DNA of 15,754 bases. Origin: an uncultured Acetatifactor sp. (lineage in GTDB: Bacteria > Bacillota > Clostridia > Lachnospirales > Lachnospiraceae). This document shows, piece after piece, positions 13,791 to 15,754 of the stretch. The stretch lies in NCBI GenBank assembly GCA_910585015.1, contig CAJUCT010000059.1:1-15754 (forward strand), given 5' to 3'. Every line of letters starts with the position of its first letter. Positions within the stretch are counted from its first letter, which is position 1. The translations under genes and the position numbers were made by a program. Below the pieces are notes generated by a model, which was not told the origin of the DNA, did not search any database, and saw only the letters and a list, made by a program, of their open reading frames with translations.

Positions 13791-15651
13791 AAAGAAAGAC
13801 CAGTTTTCCTGGAAACAGACCTGGCAGATCAATAAGAGAGTTTTTAAGATGTGTACCAAGGCAAAACCGGGATTTTTCGCGGTTCGGTTTGCAACGCAGA
13901 TTCTGTGGGCCATATCCCCATATGTGACGTTATACTGCTCCGCAAGATTCCTAAATGAACTGACTGCGGCCCGCAGGCCGGAGGTTCTGGCCTGGTGGGT
14001 GCTGCTGATTCTGGGTCTGACGGCGGCGCTGGGGGTGATCGGTTCGCTTCTTCGGCGTTTGGAGGAGGCAGGGGACGGGATGAGGAGTTTCTGGCTGAAC
14101 TGGATCTATGGGCAGAAAGCTCTGGATATGGACTTTTCCAAAGCGGACGACACCAGGTATTCCGACCGGCTGGTGCAGATTTTACAGACATCGAATTTCA
14201 GCGGACATGGCATCCCTAATTTCACCAGTCTGCTGCCCAGGCTGGCCGGGGCTTTCTTTAAGGTGGCAGGCGGCGTGGCTCTGTCGGTATCTCTGTTTGT
14301 TCTGCCGGTTAAGCCCCAGGCACAGAATCTCCCCCTGCTAAAGGCGGGGCTGGTTCTGGCCGTGGGCGGAATCTTGGCGGTGCTGGTGATTTCACCCCTG
14401 CTGGCGGACAAAAGTATACGGGCCTGGAACGCGGCGGCGGAAGCGGGCAGATCGGGGAATCGCTTTTTTAACTTTTACGGGAATCTGCTGTACACGGAGG
14501 AAAAGCGGGCTCTGGATGTGAGGATGTACAGGCAGGATCTCTATGGCCAGGAGGTAGATGCAGCTAATAACAGTTGGACCGGGGACGGTGTATTTGTAAA
14601 ACTGAACAGAGGGATATTGGGAATTATTAACGGTATCACGGAGATGCTGTCCCAGATGATGATGGGCCTGGTCTATCTGTATGTGTGCCTGAAAGCCTGG
14701 TATGGCGCTTTCGGCGTGGGCAGCGTGACCCAGTATGTGGGAGCGCTGTCGTCCCTGGCAGGTGGTTTTTCCGAACTGATGTCAATAGGCGCGGAGATTC
14801 GGGGAAATACCGCGTTTTTAAAGCAGGTGCTGGACTATCTGGATATCCCTAACGAGATGTATCAGGGAAGCCTGACGGTGGAGAAGAGAAGCGACCGGCA
14901 GTATGAGGTGGAGTTCAGAGATGTGAGTTTCCGGTATCCGGGCAGCCAGGAGTATGCGCTTAGCCATGTAAATATGAAATTCAAGGTGGGGGAGAAGCTG
15001 GCCGTGGTGGGGCAGAACGGCTCCGGCAAGACCACTTTTATCAAGCTGCTGTGCAGGCTTTATGATCCCACAAAAGGGGAGATCCTGCTGAACGGTATTG
15101 ATATCAGAAAATATGATTATCAGGAGTACATGTCCGTGTTTTCAGTGGTGTTCCAGGATTTCCAGCTGCTGGATGCGCCTCTGGGGGAAAATATAGGGGC
15201 CAGTCTGCATTATGATAAAGCCCGGGGGCTGGAGTGTCTGGAGAAAGCGGGGCTGGAAGAGTGGTTTCGGACCAAGGCGGTCAAGGGACTGGAGACGCGT
15301 TTGTATCAGCACGAAGATGCCAATGAGGGCATTCAAATCTCCGGCGGTGAGGAACAGAAGCTGGCCATCGCCAGAAGCCTTTACCGGGACGCGCCTTTTC
15401 TTGTACTGGATGAGCCTACAGCGGCGCTGGACCCCATGTCGGAGTATGAGGTATATACCCGTCTGAATGACATTGTGGAAGACAAGACGGCCATCTATAT
15501 CAGCCACAGGCTTTCCTCCTGCCGGTTCTGCGACGAGATCGCTGTGTTCCATCAGGGACAGGTGATCGAGAAGGGCAGCCATGAAGAGCTGCTGGCCCGG
15601 GGCGGCAAGTACAGTGAACTTTGGAATGCCCAGGCCCAGTATTATGTGTAA
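13783..15651 (+). CDS. ABC exporter half-transporter, second subunit
   Basis: The 622-residue protein has the same membrane-ATPase fusion: membrane helices within about 35-345, then an ATPase with Walker A GQNGSGKT (410-417, K416), Q-loop FQDFQ, signature ISGGEEQ, Walker B LVLDEP and H-loop ISHR. Both subunits keep the catalytic Glu and H-loop His, so neither nucleotide site is obviously dead; both have Glu where LSGGQ has Gln. The ATG lies inside the end of the first subunit gene (8-base overlap), implying coupled translation and a 1:1 complex in the cytoplasmic membrane. The segment LFVLPVKPQAQNLPLLKAG in a membrane loop is subunit-specific. A terminator follows 10 bases after the stop. Confidence 0.92.
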   Translation: MRKKKDQFSWKQTWQINKRVFKMCTKAKPGFFAVRFATQILWAISPYVTLYCSARFLNELTAARRPEVLAWWVLLILGLTAALGVIGSLLRRLEEAGDGMRSFWLNWIYGQKALDMDFSKADDTRYSDRLVQILQTSNFSGHGIPNFTSLLPRLAGAFFKVAGGVALSVSLFVLPVKPQAQNLPLLKAGLVLAVGGILAVLVISPLLADKSIRAWNAAAEAGRSGNRFFNFYGNLLYTEEKRALDVRMYRQDLYGQEVDAANNSWTGDGVFVKLNRGILGIINGITEMLSQMMMGLVYLYVCLKAWYGAFGVGSVTQYVGALSSLAGGFSELMSIGAEIRGNTAFLKQVLDYLDIPNEMYQGSLTVEKRSDRQYEVEFRDVSFRYPGSQEYALSHVNMKFKVGEKLAVVGQNGSGKTTFIKLLCRLYDPTKGEILLNGIDIRKYDYQEYMSVFSVVFQDFQLLDAPLGENIGASLHYDKARGLECLEKAGLEEWFRTKAVKGLETRLYQHEDANEGIQISGGEEQKLAIARSLYRDAPFLVLDEPTAALDPMSEYEVYTRLNDIVEDKTAIYISHRLSSCRFCDEIAVFHQGQVIEKGSHEELLARGGKYSELWNAQAQYYV

Positions 15652-15661
15652 TATTGTCGCA

Positions 15662-15693
15662 ATCCCCGCCAAATCCGGGGGCGGGGATGTTTT
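15662..15693 (+). terminator. Intrinsic terminator of the ABC exporter genes
   Basis: ATCCCCGCC (15662-15670) pairs perfectly with GGCGGGGAT (15680-15688) around a 9-base loop, followed by GTTTTG. Its position 10 bases after the stop codon supports the call. Confidence 0.75.
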
Positions 15694-15732
15694 GAGAAAA
15701 ACCTGAATCCGTGAAACTCATTGTTTTTATAT

Positions 15733-15754
15733 GCCAATCTACAATCAGATTGGC
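15733..15754. repeat. Inverted repeat at the window end
   Basis: GCCAATCT (15733-15740) and AGATTGGC (15747-15754) form a perfect 8-bp stem around ACAATC, ending exactly at the last base. It could be a terminator or operator whose context lies beyond the window. Nothing else is seen in 15694-15732. Confidence 0.6.

Overview
The window looks like chromosome from a spore-forming, moderately GC-rich member of the Firmicutes, most likely Lachnospiraceae (Clostridium cluster XIVa). The basis is a SpoVAF-type germination protein, strong GGAGG ribosome binding sites, LytTR/GHKL regulators, small DUF4190/TM2/DUF2752 membrane proteins and a prophage tail gene of a type I recall from gut clostridia. 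These are assignments from memory of protein families; no search was run.

Layout. (1) 1-1058, plus strand: the visibly AT-richer end of a prophage tail module, a 5'-cut small tail gene and a tail-hub-like gene that stops early. (2) 1059-3295, minus strand: DUF2752, DUF4190, double zinc ribbon/TM2 and DUF4870-like membrane proteins plus a lipoprotein, with a good sigma-A promoter and a terminator inside the group. (3) 3296-3637: intergenic DNA with a 50-bp perfect direct repeat at 70-bp period, rich in hairpins, and a degenerate third copy. (4) 3638-8274, plus strand: spoVAF-like gene, then a run of a metallophosphatase/ProX fusion, an Ogt-type DNA methyltransferase and a LytTR response regulator, ending at a hairpin terminator. 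(5) 8542-9678: XRE regulator with a helical-repeat C-terminus. (6) 9937-11790: an Rpn-family nuclease coupled to a GHKL histidine kinase without membrane segments, ending at a very strong terminator. (7) 11919-15651: two overlapping ABC exporter half-transporters, then a terminator.

How the parts may work together. The LytTR regulator (7582-8274) and GHKL kinase (11131-11790) look like two halves of one two-component system now separated by the XRE and rpn genes; the ABC pair next door is the likely output. Two observations stand out. The rpn gene contains an in-frame ATG at 10816 behind a strong Shine-Dalgarno, opening a 103-residue C-terminal product that carries a perfect 21-bp tandem repeat; this is the architecture reported for Rpn gene-within-a-gene toxin/antitoxin antiphage systems. 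The gene at 5266-6972 fuses a metallophosphatase to a ProX/YbaK tRNA-editing domain, joining two activities that both act on products of aminoacyl-tRNA synthetases, although the phosphatase substrate cannot be told from sequence.
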